A stretch of DNA of 64,000 nt from positions 54,786-118,785 of the forward strand of contig CAMDJW010000007.1 in NCBI GenBank assembly GCA_945901025.1. Direction: 5' to 3'. Origin of the DNA: Spirosoma fluviale (lineage in GTDB: Bacteria > Bacteroidota > Bacteroidia > Cytophagales > Spirosomataceae). Position 1 is the first letter of the stretch; each line of letters begins with the position of its first letter. A model generated the notes under the pieces. That model worked only from the letters and a program-made list of their open reading frames with translations, was not told where the DNA came from and searched no databases. Below, one piece after another: positions 61,795-64,000 of the stretch. Both the position numbers and the translations under genes were made by a program.

Positions 61795-63951
61795 ATGAAA
61801 ATACTAAAATATTTATCTATAATCCTAATTTTCTTATCATTAGAAAGTAAAAGCCAAGTTGGTTCCATTCAAAATGACTGGTTGGTTAAACCCGTTCCGC
61901 AAAAGTCAACGATCGTTCAGAAAGGTTCCGTAATTATTTTAGACAATGGGCTTTTGAGGAGGGAATTTTATGTAGGCAAGAATTTAGCCTGCTTTAGTTA
62001 TCTAAATTTAAGCAATGGCCAACAGCTTTTACGGGCCATTCAGCCTGAGGCAAAGATTCAATTGAATGGGAAAATGTATGCGGTGGGAGGCATGGAAGGT
62101 CAAAAAGAGAGAGCTTATTTAAAACCAGAATGGTTATCCCAAATGACTGCAGGAAAAGAGGATTTTGTTTTTGTAGGCTCAAGCATTTCGGATGTTAAAC
62201 CTTTTATTTCTTGGCAAAGAAAAACCTGGGCTTCCAATCATAATCAGGCCACAGGAAAACAAATTTCTTTTGAATTCACTTCAGCAATTAGTGAATTAAA
62301 AGGTATTCATGTATTTGTCCATTATGAATTAATCGATGGTTTGCCCTTACTCATCAAGTGGGTACAAATTGAAAATAGGGGTGCCGCAAAATTAGGGGTA
62401 GACCGAGTGATACATGAGGTGCTGGGATTAGTGGAAGAGGAAAGTGCGGTGGTGGGAAAACCAGAGGAAATGAAAAAGCAGCACGGTATTTATGTAGAGA
62501 CAAATTATGCGTTCAACAATGCCATGCGCTATGATATTAGTGATCAAACAACACATTGGAAGACGGAGCCTAATTATACTTCGCAGGTCAATTACAATTT
62601 TGAGACTCCATGTTTATTGGAAATTTATCCAGAAAAAGCTCCAGGAATTGATTTGAAACCGGGTGAAATTTTCAAATCACCTAGAACCCATGAATTGCTG
62701 ATGGACAGTTATGACCGCCAAAGAAGAGGTTTAATGATTCGAAAAATGTATCAAAAAATCGCTCCTTGGACCACCCAAAATCCAATCTTCATGCACCTTG
62801 TGAGCAAGAATGATGCGGAAGTTAAAACGGCGATAGACCAATGTGTCGCCACGGGATATGAAGCAGTAATTCTTAGTTTTGGGAGTCATCTAAAAATGGA
62901 GGATTCAACTGCTGCTAATCTCAATCGCTGGAAATCACTGGCCGATTATGCCCATGCCAGAAACATTTTGATTGGCGGATATTCGTTGTTTAGTAGTCGG
63001 CGCATCAGTGACGCCGACGATGTCATCGATCCCAAAACAGGCAAGCCAGGTGGAGCCTTTTTCGGAAATGCTCCCTGTTTTGGAAGTCCATGGGGACTGG
63101 CTTATCGAGATAAAATAAAATTATTTTACAACAAAACCGGGTTTGATATTTGGGAAAATGATGGTCCCTATCCGGGGGATGTTTGTGCGTCAACGGTCCA
63201 TCCGGGACATGAAGGTTTAAAGGATTCACAATGGCGCCAAATGGAAATTCAGAAGGAATTATATCGCTGGCTCAATGAAAAGGGAGTATACATCAATGCT
63301 CCAGATTGGTATTTTTTAGATGGCACCCATAAGATAGGTATTGGATATCGCGAAGTGAATTTTAGTCTTTCGAGGGACCAACAAAAAATATTGAATCGGC
63401 AAAATATCCATGATGGCACTATTGAAAAGACGGCGGCGATGAGCTGGGGTTTTGTGCCCTTAACTCGATATCAAGGGGGTGGGCCCGAGGCAGTTTTGGA
63501 GCCTTTGAAAGAGCATTTGAATGATTATCACCAACTTATGATTCAATACTATGGGTCGGGGGTACAAGCGTGTTACCGAGGGCCAAGGCTTTTTGACAGT
63601 GGAGAGACTAGAGTAATGGTAAAAGAAACGTTGGATTGGTACAAAAAATACCGCGATGTGTTGAATGCGGATATGATCCAATTGCGCCGACCGGATGGTC
63701 GGGATTGGGATGGTTTTATACATGTAAACCCTAAGGGAAAACACAAGGGTTTTGTCATGTTATATAATCCGACTAAAGAAATCATGCAGCGGAAAATTAC
63801 GTTGCCCTTGTATTATTCCGGCATTTCAAAAATGGCTAATCTTACGTCAAAAGACGGAAAGAAAAAAGCTGTTGCTATAAGTCCTACAAAAGATATTGCG
63901 TTGGAATTTACGATTGCACCTGATTCGTATACGTGGTTTTTAATTGAGTAG
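61795..63951 (+). CDS. Large secreted protein, glycosidase-like (GH-D clan-like by inference)
   Basis: 718 residues with a signal peptide (residues 1-20, ending SKSQ). Layout: beta-rich N-terminal part (about 25-310, LLRREFYVGKNLACFSYLNL), a likely (beta/alpha)8 barrel (about 320-620) and a beta-rich C-terminal part (about 640-718). In the barrel, FDIWENDGPYPGD at 450-462 has Asp451 at the end of a strand, as the nucleophile in GH36-type alpha-galactosidases; Asp456 and the later YINAPDWYFLDGTHK are other candidates. I do not recognise the family with certainty. Next to two sulfatases it may act on a sulfated galactan or similar glycan. Confidence 0.75.
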   Translation: MKILKYLSIILIFLSLESKSQVGSIQNDWLVKPVPQKSTIVQKGSVIILDNGLLRREFYVGKNLACFSYLNLSNGQQLLRAIQPEAKIQLNGKMYAVGGMEGQKERAYLKPEWLSQMTAGKEDFVFVGSSISDVKPFISWQRKTWASNHNQATGKQISFEFTSAISELKGIHVFVHYELIDGLPLLIKWVQIENRGAAKLGVDRVIHEVLGLVEEESAVVGKPEEMKKQHGIYVETNYAFNNAMRYDISDQTTHWKTEPNYTSQVNYNFETPCLLEIYPEKAPGIDLKPGEIFKSPRTHELLMDSYDRQRRGLMIRKMYQKIAPWTTQNPIFMHLVSKNDAEVKTAIDQCVATGYEAVILSFGSHLKMEDSTAANLNRWKSLADYAHARNILIGGYSLFSSRRISDADDVIDPKTGKPGGAFFGNAPCFGSPWGLAYRDKIKLFYNKTGFDIWENDGPYPGDVCASTVHPGHEGLKDSQWRQMEIQKELYRWLNEKGVYINAPDWYFLDGTHKIGIGYREVNFSLSRDQQKILNRQNIHDGTIEKTAAMSWGFVPLTRYQGGGPEAVLEPLKEHLNDYHQLMIQYYGSGVQACYRGPRLFDSGETRVMVKETLDWYKKYRDVLNADMIQLRRPDGRDWDGFIHVNPKGKHKGFVMLYNPTKEIMQRKITLPLYYSGISKMANLTSKDGKKKAVAISPTKDIALEFTIAPDSYTWFLIE

Positions 63952-63952
63952 G

Positions 63953-64000
63953 CTAAGGTTTAGCATAGGGCAATTTATCCAAGAAATTGGTTTCGTAATA
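63953..64000 (-). CDS. Possible C-terminal end of a minus-strand gene
   Basis: From the right edge the minus strand is open and ends with TAG at 63955-63953, reading YYETNFLDKLPYAKP. It would converge on the glycosidase-like gene. Too short to identify; may be chance. Confidence 0.25.
   Translation of the reverse strand, partial: YYETNFLDKLPYAKP

Overview
The window looks like a chromosomal segment of a low-GC Bacteroidota, most likely an aquatic member of the Cytophagales. The taxonomic call is inference. It rests on recurrent Bacteroidota-type promoters (TTG or TTTG, a 19-20 base spacer, then TAnnTTTG), little sign of Shine-Dalgarno sequences, a 29-codon AURKAIP1/COX24-type ribosomal gene between a TPR gene and rng, LytTR and DUF5672 proteins, and many twin-arginine secretion signals. 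No rRNA, tRNA, CRISPR array, insertion sequence or prophage was seen. Genes are tightly packed and several convergent pairs share their stop codons.

Region by region. 1-4.9 kb: 3' part of mutY (minus), then an HU-like protein, a TPR protein, the 29-residue ribosomal protein, RNase G and a second TPR protein. 5-9.2 kb: phosphate transporter, rsmG, a glycosyltransferase/DUF5672 pair and an orphan LytTR regulator. 9.4-16.3 kb: aldo/keto reductase, a secreted rhodanese-thioredoxin fusion, enolase with a DivIC-like protein, phosphoglycerate mutase with an acyltransferase, a nucleotide-sugar-epimerase-like protein and a Dabb protein. 16.3-20.6 kb: a VTT membrane protein, hisH-hisA-hisF-hisIE with a small membrane protein, and a lipoprotein. 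20.6-25.6 kb: glycerate kinase facing a ggt-nagA-aminotransferase run. 25.8-32.4 kb: a complete tetR-tolC-adaptor-RND efflux operon with a well-formed promoter and a likely operator. 32.4-47.6 kb: a cupin, a Tat-exported Gfo/Idh/MocA protein, rpsA, galM, a RelE/ParE-type toxin-antitoxin pair, mazG, a GH16 lipoprotein, uvrB, pdhA, recF, a glycosyltransferase and an esterase-SGNH fusion.

47.7-64 kb is the most distinctive part. A GMC oxidoreductase with three cysteines placed as in Fe-S-containing sugar dehydrogenases is paired with a gluconate-2-dehydrogenase subunit-3-like protein. Next to it lies a decayed LacI-type regulator of which only the helix-turn-helix remains. Divergent from these is a five-gene run: MHS-type transporter, DUF1501, a cytochrome-DUF1549-DUF1553 protein, an NHL-type propeller, and a DUF2231-cytochrome-leucine-rich-repeat protein. 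Two Cys-type sulfatases and a large secreted protein that resembles glycosidases follow. I infer an extracytoplasmic oxidative and desulfating carbohydrate-use island built around families best known from Planctomycetes; its substrate is unknown and no SusC/SusD pair is in the window.
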